Shown: one piece after another, positions 1 through 7,183 of the stretch
How positions within the stretch are numbered: the first letter of the stretch is position 1
Layout of the letters: every line of letters begins with the position of its first letter
Assembly (NCBI GenBank): GCA_902470265.1
Contig: CABRFW010000009.1
Coordinates: 1 to 17,156 of the forward strand
Direction: 5' to 3'
Length of the DNA stretch: 17,156 nt
Source of the DNA: an uncultured Collinsella sp.
Lineage (GTDB): Bacteria; Actinomycetota; Coriobacteriia; Coriobacteriales; Coriobacteriaceae
The notes under the pieces: generated by a model
What the model saw: only the letters and a program-made list of their open reading frames with translations
What the model was told of the DNA's origin: nothing
The model's database searches: none
Position numbers and translations under genes: made by a program

Positions 1-42
1 CTCATTTGTGAATGAGACGGCGTCCCTGAGCAACTGTCTCAT
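1..42. repeat. Palindromic element upstream of gyrB
   Basis: Two overlapping palindromes are visible. CTCATT (1-6) pairs with AATGAG (11-16), and ATGAGAC (12-18) pairs with GTCTCAT (36-42). Positions 26-42 are the exact reverse complement of 4937-4953 just after gyrA, so the element occurs on both sides of the gyrase operon. It may be the terminator of the gene to the left, a dispersed REP-like repeat, or both. The run after the stem (ATTCTT) is only weakly T-rich. The gene to the left lies outside the window. Confidence 0.5.
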
Positions 43-61
43 ATTCTTGACCTTGTCGAAT

Positions 62-104
62 ATCTTGAATCGCTACAAATTTGCGTTGTAACGCATTTCA
101 AGAT
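62..104. repeat. Imperfect palindrome in gyrB leader region
   Basis: The outer arms ATCTTGAA (62-69) and TTCAAGAT (97-104) pair perfectly. Inner arms TACAA (74-78) and TTGTA (86-90) extend the structure with a small internal bulge. The right arm runs into TTTT, so on the plus strand it could act as a weak intrinsic terminator insulating gyrB from upstream transcription. It could equally be a protein-binding site. Only the symmetry is certain. Confidence 0.4.
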
Positions 105-145
105 TTTCCAGCACCTCATCCCCATACATGGAACCGAAAAGCCCT

Positions 146-169
146 TAAAACACAAAATATTGTGTTTTA
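146..169. promoter_or_regulatory. Perfect palindrome resembling an NrdR box, upstream of gyrB
   Basis: Ten-base arms flank a 4-nt centre. The core ACACAAAATATTGTGT (149-164) matches the published NrdR box consensus (acaCwAtATaTwGtgt, from memory) at 15 of 16 positions. NrdR normally controls ribonucleotide reductase genes and binds paired boxes about three helical turns apart. I see no convincing second box at that distance, which weakens the assignment. The site lies about 100 bp before the gyrB start, so it probably overlaps or abuts the promoter. Another dimeric repressor is possible. Confidence 0.4.
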
Positions 170-189
170 GAACAAAATCACCTGATAAA
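160..189 (+). promoter_or_regulatory. Weak candidate gyrB promoter
   Basis: TTGTGT (160-165) and GATAAA (184-189) are 18 nt apart and give a possible sigma-70 type promoter. Its -35 would lie inside the palindrome at 146-169. TAGAAT at 195-200 is an alternative -10 without a recognisable -35. Neither is strong, and the choice is tentative. Confidence 0.25.
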
Positions 190-267
190 TGCACTAGAAT
201 GTGCCGAGCATTCTATGCAATGGCGGAAGCGTACCGTATGGTGCGCTTCCTGAGTGTTAGGAGAATG

Positions 268-2205
268 ATGACTGAACAAGAAAGCAGCTACGGCGCACAA
301 GACATCCAAATCCTCGAGGGTCTGGAACATGTTCGCAAGCGCCCTGGCATGTACATCGGATCGACGGGCCCCAAGGGCCTACATCATCTCGTCTATGAGG
401 TTGTCGATAATTCCGTCGACGAGGCGCTCGCAGGATTTTGCAGCCAAATCGACGTAACCCTCAACAAGGATGGTTCGTGCACCGTCGTCGACGACGGTCG
501 CGGCATTCCCGTCGAGGAACATCCCAAGCGCAAGAACATGTCGACGCTCGAAGTTGTCCTCACTATCCTCAACGCCGGCGGCAAGTTCGGTGGTAGCGGC
601 TACAAGGTGTCCGGCGGCCTGCACGGCGTCGGCGTTTCTGTCGTCAACGCCCTGTCTTCCAAAGTGGTCGCCCAGGTCAAGCGCGATGGTGCCATCTGGG
701 AGATGGAGTTTTCGCGTGGCAAGACCGTCCAAAAGATCATCGAGGTGGGCAAGACCGAGAAGACCGGCACGACCATCACCTTCTGGCCCGATCCCGAAAT
801 CTTCCAGACCGTCGAGTTCGATTACGAGACGCTGCGCATCCACTTCCGTCAGACGGCCTTCCTCAACAAGGGTCTCAAGATCGTCTTCTGCGATGATCGT
901 GGTGAAGAGCCCCAAACCGAGGTTTTCCAGTACAAGGGTGGCATCATCGACTTCGTCGGGTACATGAACGAGGGCAAGGCCATCATCAACGAGAAGCCCG
1001 TGTACTTCGAGGCCGAAAGCGAGGCCGGCGAGGTCGAGATATCGATGCAATGGACCGAGACGTACTCCGAGAACGTCCGCTCGTTTGCCAACAACATCGA
1101 CACGACCGATGGTGGCACGCATCTCGAGGGCTTCCGCACGGCGTTGACCAAGACGATCAACGAGTATGCGCGCAAGAAGAATCTCCTCAAGGAAAAGGAC
1201 GAGAACCTCTCCGGTGAGGACTGCCGCGAGGGTCTCTCGGCCGTCATTTCCGTTCGTCTGCACGAGCCGCAGTTCGAGGGTCAGACGAAGGCAAAACTCG
1301 GCAATCCCGAGGTACGTGGTCTCGTCATCGGCGCCGTCAACAAGGGACTTGCCGAATATCTCGACGAGAATCCCAAGCCCGCGAAGATGATCGTCCAGAA
1401 GGCCATCCAGGCCGGCAAGGCCCGCGCTGCCGCTCGCAAGGCCCGCGACCTCACGCGTCGCAAGGGTGCTCTCGAAGGCGCCGGACTTCCCGGCAAGCTC
1501 GCCGATTGTTCCGTGCGCGACCCAGCGCTCACCGAGCTCTACATCGTCGAGGGTGACTCCGCAGGTGGATCGGCAAAGCAGGCACGCGAGCGCAGCTACC
1601 AGGCAATTCTTCCCCTGCGCGGCAAGATCCTCAACGTCGAGCGCGTGCAGGAACATCGTGCGCTGTCCTCGGACACCATCAACTCGCTCATCACGGCCAT
1701 CGGCACGGGATACGGTGAGGGTTTCGACGCCGACAAGGCGCGCTACCACCGCATCATCATCATGACCGATGCCGATGTCGACGGCGCGCACATCGCCATC
1801 CTGCTGCTCACCTTCTTCTTCCGCTTCATGCCCGAGCTCATCAAGCGCGGCTACATCTACATAGCGTGCCCGCCACTCTATGGCCTCAAGAAGAAGAACT
1901 CGCGCACGGGTAAGGTCATCCAGTACCTCTACAACGACGAGGCACTCAAGGAGTGCATGAATAACCTCGACAATCCCGAGAAATACGATGTGCAACGCTA
2001 CAAGGGTCTGGGTGAGATGGACCCCGAGCAGCTCTGGGAGACCACGATGGACCCCGAGCGCCGCACGCTGCGCCAGGTCGAGATTTCCGATATGACCGAG
2101 GTTGACCGCGTCGTCAACGAACTCATGGGAAACGACGTCGAGTGCCGCCGCACCTTCATCACCGAGCATGCGGCCGACATCGACGAGCGCTTCCTCGACA
2201 TCTAA
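268..2205 (+). CDS. gyrB: DNA gyrase subunit B
   Basis: This is the ATPase subunit of type II topoisomerase gyrase. It pairs with GyrA as A2B2 and drives negative supercoiling in the cytoplasm. At 645 aa it has normal length for the compact GyrB form. GHKL ATPase motifs come first: VVDNSVDEA (about 45-53), DDGRGI (about 75-80) and GGLHGVG (about 116-122). The TOPRIM domain carries EGDSAGG (428-434) and the metal-binding DADVD (501-505). The C-terminal block QRYKGLGEMDPEQ is typical. The frame is open back to ATG 160, but family alignment starts around MTEQESS. AGGAG at 259-263 sits 4 nt before ATG 268; the adjacent ATG at 265 is possible but too close. gyrA follows after 13 bp, so the two are surely one operon. 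Confidence 0.97.
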   Translation: MTEQESSYGAQDIQILEGLEHVRKRPGMYIGSTGPKGLHHLVYEVVDNSVDEALAGFCSQIDVTLNKDGSCTVVDDGRGIPVEEHPKRKNMSTLEVVLTILNAGGKFGGSGYKVSGGLHGVGVSVVNALSSKVVAQVKRDGAIWEMEFSRGKTVQKIIEVGKTEKTGTTITFWPDPEIFQTVEFDYETLRIHFRQTAFLNKGLKIVFCDDRGEEPQTEVFQYKGGIIDFVGYMNEGKAIINEKPVYFEAESEAGEVEISMQWTETYSENVRSFANNIDTTDGGTHLEGFRTALTKTINEYARKKNLLKEKDENLSGEDCREGLSAVISVRLHEPQFEGQTKAKLGNPEVRGLVIGAVNKGLAEYLDENPKPAKMIVQKAIQAGKARAAARKARDLTRRKGALEGAGLPGKLADCSVRDPALTELYIVEGDSAGGSAKQARERSYQAILPLRGKILNVERVQEHRALSSDTINSLITAIGTGYGEGFDADKARYHRIIIMTDADVDGAHIAILLLTFFFRFMPELIKRGYIYIACPPLYGLKKKNSRTGKVIQYLYNDEALKECMNNLDNPEKYDVQRYKGLGEMDPEQLWETTMDPERRTLRQVEISDMTEVDRVVNELMGNDVECRRTFITEHAADIDERFLDI

Positions 2206-2218
2206 GGAGGGATGAACA

Positions 2219-4930
2219 ATGGCAGACGATACCTTCAACAACGACAACCAGGAATCCCTCATGGGTGACGACGAGTTCACCGAGGTCGAGGCGACCGTGA
2301 TCGAGGACGGCGAAGAGGTCGAGCAGGAGGAGAGTCTCGAGGCCAAGATCAACCACGGCATCGGAACGCTCGACATCAACGTGGGCAAGGTCTCCGAGAC
2401 CGACTTCGCGCGCGAGATGCGCACCTCGTTTCTCGAGTACTCGATGTCGGTCATCGTGGCCCGCGCGCTACCCGACGTGCGCGACGGCCTCAAGCCCGTC
2501 CATCGTCGCATCCTTTACGCGATGAACGAAAGCGGCATCACGCCCAACAAGCCCCACGTCAAGTGCGCACGTCCCGTCGGTGACTGCATGGGTAAGTATC
2601 ACCCCCATGGTGATGCCGCCATCTACGACACGCTCGTGCGTCTCGCACAGGACTTCTCCATGCGCGTCCCGCTCATCGACGGCCATGGTAACTTCGGTTC
2701 CATCGACGGCGATGGTGCCGCAGCCATGCGTTACACCGAAGCCCGACTGAACAAGCCGGCCATGGAGCTTCTGGCCGACCTCGAGAAGGAGACCGTCGAC
2801 TGGCAACCCAACTACGACGAGTCGCTGCAGGAACCCAAGGTGCTCCCCGCGCGCTTTCCCAACCTGCTTGTCAATGGCTCCGCCGGCATTGCCGTCGGCA
2901 TGGCCACGAACATCCCGCCCCACAATTTGGGTGAGGCCATTGACGCGACCATCGCCGTCATGGAGAACCCGGACATCTCGCTTGACGAGGTCTTGCAGAT
3001 CATGCCCGGTCCCGACTTCCCGACGGGTGCGACCATCATGGGTCGCAGTGGCATCCGCGAAGCCTACGAGACGGGTCGCGGCTCCATCACCATTCGCGCC
3101 AAGGCGCATGTGGAGAAGAGCACGTCAGGCCGCAACCGCATCGTTGTGACCGAGATTCCCTACCAGGTCAACAAGGCAAAGCTCATCGAGAAGATCGCCG
3201 ATCTGGTCAAGCAGAAGACCGTCACGGAGATTTCCGGCCTCAACGACGAGTCCGACCGCAAGGGCATGCGCATCGTCATCGACCTCAAGCGTGGCGAGGA
3301 GCCGCAGGTCGTCCTCAACAAGCTCTACAAGCACACGCAGCTGCAGACGGGCTTCGGCATCAACAACCTCGCGTTGGTCAACGGCGTGCCGCACGTCCTG
3401 GGTCTCAAGGACATGCTGTACAACTACATCGACCATCAGATCGACGTCATCCAGCGTCGCACGCGCTACGAGCTGCGCAAGGCCGAGGAGCGTGCCCACA
3501 TCCTCGAGGGTCTGGTCATCGCGCTCGACAACATCGACGAGGTCATTTCCATCATCCGTTCCTCGCGCGATGATGCCGAGGCACGCGCGCGTCTCATCGA
3601 GCGCTTCGGGCTTTCTGAGGTCCAGGCAAATCACATCCTCGAGATGCGCCTGCGCCGTCTGACCGGACTCGAGCGCGAGAAGATTGAGACTGAGCTCGCC
3701 GAGCTGCGCGAGAAGATCGCCTATTACAAGCGCGTCTTGGGTGACGAGAGCCTCGTCAAGGAGATCATCCGCGACGAGATGCTCGAGATCAAGCGCCGCT
3801 ATGCCGACAAGCGTCGTACCGAGATCGCCGACGAGGCGCGTGACCTCGACATCGAGGACCTCATCGCCGACGAGGACATGGTCGTCACGATCACGCGCAG
3901 CGGCTACATCAAGCGCCTGCCCGTTGCCACCTATCGCCAGCAGAAGCGCGGCGGCAAGGGTATGAGCGGCGTCAAGCTCAAGGAAAACGACTTCGTCGAG
4001 CAGCTCTTCATCGCCTCGACCCATGACTACATGCTCTTCTTCACCAACAAGGGCAAGGTCTATCGCCAGAAGGTGCACCAGATTCCGCTCGGCAGCCGCC
4101 AGGCCAAGGGCACGCCCGTGGTCAACCTGCTTCCCATCGAGGACGACGAGAAGGTCGCGACCGTCATCAACACGCGTGACTTCCCGGCCGACGAGTATCT
4201 GCTGTTCGCGACCGCGCACGGTATGATCAAGAAGACGGCCTTCGACGCGTACAAGAACGTGCGCTCCAACGGCCTCATCGCCATCAACCTGCGCGATGCC
4301 GACGAGCTCATCGCCGTGCGCCGCGTGGCACCGGGCATGAAGGTCATGATGGTGAGCAGCGCCGGCAAGGCCATCCGCTTCGACGAGTCCGAGGCGCGGC
4401 CCATGGGTCGTGACACGACGGGCGTCCACGGTATCCGCATCGACGTCGCAGGAGGCGATCGCGTGCTCGGCATGGAGATCGCGCCCGACGACAGCGACCT
4501 CTTCGTCATCACCGAGCGCGGCTACGGCAAGCGAACCAAGGTCACCGAGTACACCGAGCATCACCGCGGTGGCGGTGGCATGTCGACGATCAAGATGACC
4601 GACAAGAAGGGCATGATCGCCGCGATGAAGATCATCAACGAGAAGCACGAGATGATGATCGTCTCCGAGGAAGGCGTCGTGATCCGCGTGAAGGCCGGCG
4701 ACATCTCCGAGCTCTCGCGCGCGACCCAGGGCGTCAAGGTCATGAACGTCGACGATTCCGACCGCGTGGTCGCCGTGGCCCGTGTGGCTGCCGGCAAGAA
4801 AAAGAAGAAGGAGATCATCGAGGGACAGACCGAGCTTCTGACCGAGGAGATATCCGGCCAGATGAAGACCGAGGTCCCCGCCGACGTGGAAGACGACATC
4901 GAGGAAGACGAGATCGACACCACTGACTAG
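2219..4930 (+). CDS. gyrA: DNA gyrase subunit A
   Basis: This is the breakage-reunion subunit of gyrase. Its 903 aa show the winged-helix/tower core followed by a six-bladed wrapping domain. The active-site tyrosine is Tyr172 in AAMRYTEARL. The GyrA box reads QQKRGGKG (about 574-581) and marks a true gyrase rather than ParC. The SD AAGGAGG (2204-2210) overlaps the gyrB stop codon, which fits translational coupling. There are two oddities. An acidic extension of roughly 55-60 residues precedes the point where E. coli GyrA aligns, and the C-terminus ends in another acidic tail. The residue aligned with E. coli Ser83 is Ala133 (HPHGDAAIYD), while Asp137 keeps the Asp87 position. Confidence 0.97.
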   Translation: MADDTFNNDNQESLMGDDEFTEVEATVIEDGEEVEQEESLEAKINHGIGTLDINVGKVSETDFAREMRTSFLEYSMSVIVARALPDVRDGLKPVHRRILYAMNESGITPNKPHVKCARPVGDCMGKYHPHGDAAIYDTLVRLAQDFSMRVPLIDGHGNFGSIDGDGAAAMRYTEARLNKPAMELLADLEKETVDWQPNYDESLQEPKVLPARFPNLLVNGSAGIAVGMATNIPPHNLGEAIDATIAVMENPDISLDEVLQIMPGPDFPTGATIMGRSGIREAYETGRGSITIRAKAHVEKSTSGRNRIVVTEIPYQVNKAKLIEKIADLVKQKTVTEISGLNDESDRKGMRIVIDLKRGEEPQVVLNKLYKHTQLQTGFGINNLALVNGVPHVLGLKDMLYNYIDHQIDVIQRRTRYELRKAEERAHILEGLVIALDNIDEVISIIRSSRDDAEARARLIERFGLSEVQANHILEMRLRRLTGLEREKIETELAELREKIAYYKRVLGDESLVKEIIRDEMLEIKRRYADKRRTEIADEARDLDIEDLIADEDMVVTITRSGYIKRLPVATYRQQKRGGKGMSGVKLKENDFVEQLFIASTHDYMLFFTNKGKVYRQKVHQIPLGSRQAKGTPVVNLLPIEDDEKVATVINTRDFPADEYLLFATAHGMIKKTAFDAYKNVRSNGLIAINLRDADELIAVRRVAPGMKVMMVSSAGKAIRFDESEARPMGRDTTGVHGIRIDVAGGDRVLGMEIAPDDSDLFVITERGYGKRTKVTEYTEHHRGGGGMSTIKMTDKKGMIAAMKIINEKHEMMIVSEEGVVIRVKAGDISELSRATQGVKVMNVDDSDRVVAVARVAAGKKKKKEIIEGQTELLTEEISGQMKTEVPADVEDDIEEDEIDTTD

Positions 4931-4935
4931 CATAA

Positions 4936-4968
4936 AATGAGACAGTTGCTCAGTGTAACTGTCTCATT
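4936..4968. repeat. Palindromic element after gyrA
   Basis: AATGAGACAGTT (4936-4947) and AACTGTCTCATT (4957-4968) form a perfect 12-bp stem with a 9-nt loop, 5 nt after the gyrA stop. On the minus strand the stem is followed by TTTTAT, as in an intrinsic terminator. On the plus strand no T-run follows. Positions 4937-4953 repeat 26-42 in inverted orientation. Confidence 0.6.
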
Positions 4969-4973
4969 CGCGG

Positions 4974-5002
4974 GCGGCCCTTCGGGGCCGCTCGTGTTGT
5001 TT
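4974..5002 (+). terminator. Intrinsic terminator of gyrBA
   Basis: GCGGCCC (4974-4980) and GGGCCGC (4985-4991) form a GC stem closed by the stable UUCG tetraloop. It is followed by the loosely T-rich TCGTGTTGTTT. This is the likely end of the gyrB-gyrA transcript. Confidence 0.7.
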
Positions 5003-5097
5003 GCGGGGCACTTCCACGGAAACGAAGCGAACTTTCTCGAATAAACGCTTCCCAAGGCACTAAGATTGTGGCAACATACGTGCTCGCGTATTTGCGC

Positions 5098-5174
5098 GGG
5101 CCTTTAGCTCAGTTGGCTAGAGCGCACGACTGATAATCGTGAGGTCACAAGTTCGAATCTTGTAAGGCCCACCA
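5098..5174 (+). tRNA. ileT: tRNA-Ile (anticodon GAT)
   Basis: This is a complete 77-nt cloverleaf. The acceptor arms GGGCCTT (5098-5104) and AAGGCCC (5164-5170) pair perfectly. The D-arm AGCTCAGTTGG, anticodon loop CTGATAA, T-loop GTTCGAATC and an encoded CCA (5172-5174) are all present. It decodes AUC and AUU. It lies between the gyrA terminator and tRNA-Ala rather than inside an rRNA spacer. No rRNA is seen in the window. A clear promoter was not found in the 100 bp upstream. Confidence 0.97.
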
Positions 5175-5182
5175 TTCTAGGT

Positions 5183-5230
5183 AATAAACGCCCCGGCGTG
5201 GGCCGAGTCGCCGCCGGGGCGTTTATTGAT
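5183..5230 (+). terminator. Terminator after tRNA-Ile
   Basis: Two 16-nt arms, 5183-5198 and 5212-5227, are perfect reverse complements around a 13-nt loop. The right arm ends in CGTTTATT. The left arm begins with AATAAA, so the hairpin could also stop transcription from the right. It separates the two tRNA genes, implying that tRNA-Ala has its own promoter or relies on readthrough. Confidence 0.75.
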
Positions 5231-5249
5231 ACTTGGAGGCAAATGCGCA

Positions 5250-5282
5250 CCAGACAAATGTTGCCGGAGCGCTTTTGTCTGG
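5250..5282. repeat. Inverted repeat between the tRNA genes
   Basis: CCAGACAAA (5250-5258) and TTTGTCTGG (5274-5282) are perfect 9-nt inverted arms 15 nt apart. A second small palindrome, ACGTG-A-CACGT (5285-5295), follows directly. Both lie within 60 bp upstream of tRNA-Ala. No T-run follows, so a regulatory or structural role is more likely than termination. No protein is recognised as binding here. Confidence 0.4.
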
Positions 5283-5306
5283 TTACGTGACACGTGTTTC
5301 GAAAAC

Positions 5307-5382
<76 letters not shown>

Positions 5383-5391
5383 AGACCAACC

Positions 5392-5417
5392 GGGGCCTTC
5401 ACGGCCCCTTTTCTTTT
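5392..5417 (+). terminator. Intrinsic terminator after tRNA-Ala
   Basis: GGGGCC (5392-5397) and GGCCCC (5403-5408) form a hairpin with a 5-nt loop, followed by TTTTCTTTT. It ends tRNA-Ala transcription just before the stop codon of the converging regulator gene. Confidence 0.85.
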
Positions 5418-5422
5418 GCCCG

Positions 5423-6871
5423 CTACCCGGTGACGCTCCAGTAGCCGGCCTTGTCGGACCCGATGCGCTCGATGAACCCGTAATCGCGTAGCTTCTTGAA
5501 GGACCGTCTCACCGTGCGCTCGCTCACCCCGAGCGCCTGCGCGATGCGCACGGCCGTCGCACGCCCGTTGGTGGTGAGCACCTGCAGCACGTACTCGTCG
5601 GTCTGCGTCATGTCGAGCTTGTGCGCTGCCGCCAGGGAGCGTTCCGCGAATGTTGCCCGCCGCGCTCCATCACCGGTGGCCTGCGGAGCCGTCGCCTTGC
5701 GATCACGACCACCCTCGGCCCTCGTCTTGCCCCCCGCCTTCGCGCGTATGGCAGCGGCGCCGCGTTTCGTTGCGGGTAATGGAAACACCACGGCGGTGTG
5801 CTCCGGCGACAGGTCGAAGTTGGGGAGCTCGGCGCCCGCCTGAATGCAACCCTCGCGCATCGTCCTCACGCCCTCGCCCCAACCCGGGGTGATTTCCAGC
5901 AGCCGCGCCGCGGTCGCGAGCACGGGGTTTCGGAAATGCGGGGCGTGCTCGCGCACGAAGTCCTCCTCGGTCCAACCGGTGGGGACGGCACCGACGTTTT
6001 GTATGACGAGGCGTTGGGGTGAGACCGTGATGCGCACGGGCACGCCACTTGCGTAATCCTTGTGGAGCAGGGCGTTCGTCACCGCCTCGCGTACGGCCGA
6101 CTCGGGTGGGCAAGCGTTGGTGAACGCCCTTGCCGTCGAGATGGACGGCAGGTACGTATCCATGATCAGTCGCACCGTATCGTCTATCTGCTGCGGGAGC
6201 GGTCCGATCACCTCGTCTTCGAGCCCCGCCGGTGATCCGTTGACCTCGAAGGATTCGACGTGCACCGTGGCGCCCGGCACGAAGCGGGCGGGGTTCGCGC
6301 ACAACAGGACCGCGGCGGCGTTGTTGACCTTTCCCGTCCGTGGATGCGTGAGCCCCAGATGGTCGAGCCTGCTCTTGACAGTGTCCGTCAAGGTTCCGCT
6401 GGTTGCGTCCATGTTGGAAAGCGGGATGCCCGCGATGGCGACTAGGGCCTCGCCGGACAGGTCCTCGTCCTCGACATAAGGTAGCGTCTTGAGCTCCCAT
6501 GGAGTGGTCGCCTCGTCACGCCAGCTGCGCGATATCGACTCATAGGTCTGGCGCGTGTTGACCCCGTCTTCGTAGAGCCAGTAGACGCCATGCAGCCCCA
6601 GGGGCTCCAGCGCCGCCGGGACGTCTATCTCGAGAAAGAACTCGTTGCCCTCCATCACGGGGGTAATGGGGCACGTGAGGCCGAGGCCCTGCGTTATTGA
6701 ATCGGGGATGCTCTCGAACTTGCGCCTGGCGCGCCGCAAACCCGAGGAATAGTCCTTTTGCGAGGTGGGGAGGAGCACGTACCCACCGCCGGCATTCGCG
6801 ATGCCACAGATCAGCTCCAGAGAGTCCGTCTCCCAACGGGGGATGTTCACGGTGATGGCCTTGTTCTCCAT
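5423..6871 (-). CDS. AlbA_2/ATPase-domain winged-helix transcriptional regulator, copy 1
   Basis: This 482-aa protein has three recognisable parts. Residues about 12-130 resemble the AlbA_2 (Schlafen AAA-4-like) domain, with SLELICGIANAGGG near the N-terminus. Residues about 230-370 resemble the GHKL-type ATPase domain seen in RecG-like transcriptional regulators, with REAVTNALLHKDY (261-273) and the FRNPVLA motif (313-319). Residues about 419-482 are a winged helix with recognition region GVSERTVRRSFKKLRDYG. The start is set by GGAGGT 4 nt before ATG. It has its own near-consensus promoter and is divergent from the surface protein gene at 7184, which it may control. Its paralogue at 12099-13573 sits in the same arrangement but is broken. 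The family's ligand and operators are generally unknown. Confidence 0.88.
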   Translation of the reverse strand: MENKAITVNIPRWETDSLELICGIANAGGGYVLLPTSQKDYSSGLRRARRKFESIPDSITQGLGLTCPITPVMEGNEFFLEIDVPAALEPLGLHGVYWLYEDGVNTRQTYESISRSWRDEATTPWELKTLPYVEDEDLSGEALVAIAGIPLSNMDATSGTLTDTVKSRLDHLGLTHPRTGKVNNAAAVLLCANPARFVPGATVHVESFEVNGSPAGLEDEVIGPLPQQIDDTVRLIMDTYLPSISTARAFTNACPPESAVREAVTNALLHKDYASGVPVRITVSPQRLVIQNVGAVPTGWTEEDFVREHAPHFRNPVLATAARLLEITPGWGEGVRTMREGCIQAGAELPNFDLSPEHTAVVFPLPATKRGAAAIRAKAGGKTRAEGGRDRKATAPQATGDGARRATFAERSLAAAHKLDMTQTDEYVLQVLTTNGRATAVRIAQALGVSERTVRRSFKKLRDYGFIERIGSDKAGYWSVTG

Positions 6872-6946
6872 GGTGACCTCCGTGGTTCGTACGGTACCCG
6901 CCTGTTTTCGTCAGCCCCGAGGGCTCTTTCAGTAACCGGCACGTTC

Positions 6947-6975
6947 ATTTTAATAGCATGGCGTTACCATGTCAA
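6947..6975 (-). promoter_or_regulatory. Promoter of regulator copy 1
   Basis: On the minus strand TTGACA (6975-6970) and TAAAAT (6952-6947) are exactly 17 nt apart, close to sigma-70 consensus. Transcription would begin near 6940 and leave a leader of about 70 nt. The spacer contains the inverted repeat ATGG-CGTTA-CCAT (6958-6970), which touches the -35 and could be an operator. Confidence 0.75.
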
Positions 6976-7112
6976 AACACCGACAAATGAAGGACAATTT
7001 CCGAGGGAACATAGAGATATGACAGGGCAAATGGCGTGAAAAGCTCCCGGTCAAAAGGCTGATTTTGCGAATATCTCACGGTCAGAGCATATATCGAGTG
7101 CAAACGCCGATT

Positions 7113-7140
7113 TTTACCTAGTCAAACCTTCTTATATAGT
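7113..7140 (+). promoter_or_regulatory. Candidate promoter of surface protein 1
   Basis: TTTACC (7113-7118) and TATAGT (7135-7140), 16 nt apart, form a modest sigma-70 type promoter just downstream of the CGGTCA boxes. A TATATA overlap at 7133 gives an alternative -10. The leader would be about 37 nt. Confidence 0.35.
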
Positions 7141-7183
7141 GGCGTCGCCGCAAGTGAGCACGAGGAAAGGCTGGTGGAGGCGC

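Larger units (their letters stand above)
6872..7183. promoter_or_regulatory. Divergent intergenic region of module 1 with CGGTCA boxes
   Basis: This 312-bp gap separates the regulator from its divergent surface protein gene. It holds the regulator promoter (6947-6975), a small hairpin AGCCC-cga-GGGCT (6913-6925) in the regulator leader, and two direct CGGTCA boxes (7048-7053 and 7079-7084). The second box extends to CGGTCAGAGCA (7079-7089), which recurs exactly at 13743-13753 in the module 2 gap. The first is preceded by AAGCTCC, like AAGCCCC at 13736-13742. I infer that these are regulator operators. No gene is seen here. Confidence 0.5.

Noticed and set aside
160..267. Longer gyrB from ATG 160
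   Set aside because: The extra 36 residues match nothing in GyrB, overlap the palindrome, and lack an SD; AGGAG directs initiation at 268.
379..2511. 710-aa open frame on the minus strand across gyrB and the start of gyrA
   Set aside because: It is an antisense shadow of strongly GC3-biased coding sequence. It lacks any domain and lies over well-identified gyrase genes.
3125..4933. 602-aa open frame antisense to gyrA
   Set aside because: The Leu/Val/Asp-rich low-complexity protein mirrors GyrA codons; no start signal or family resemblance.
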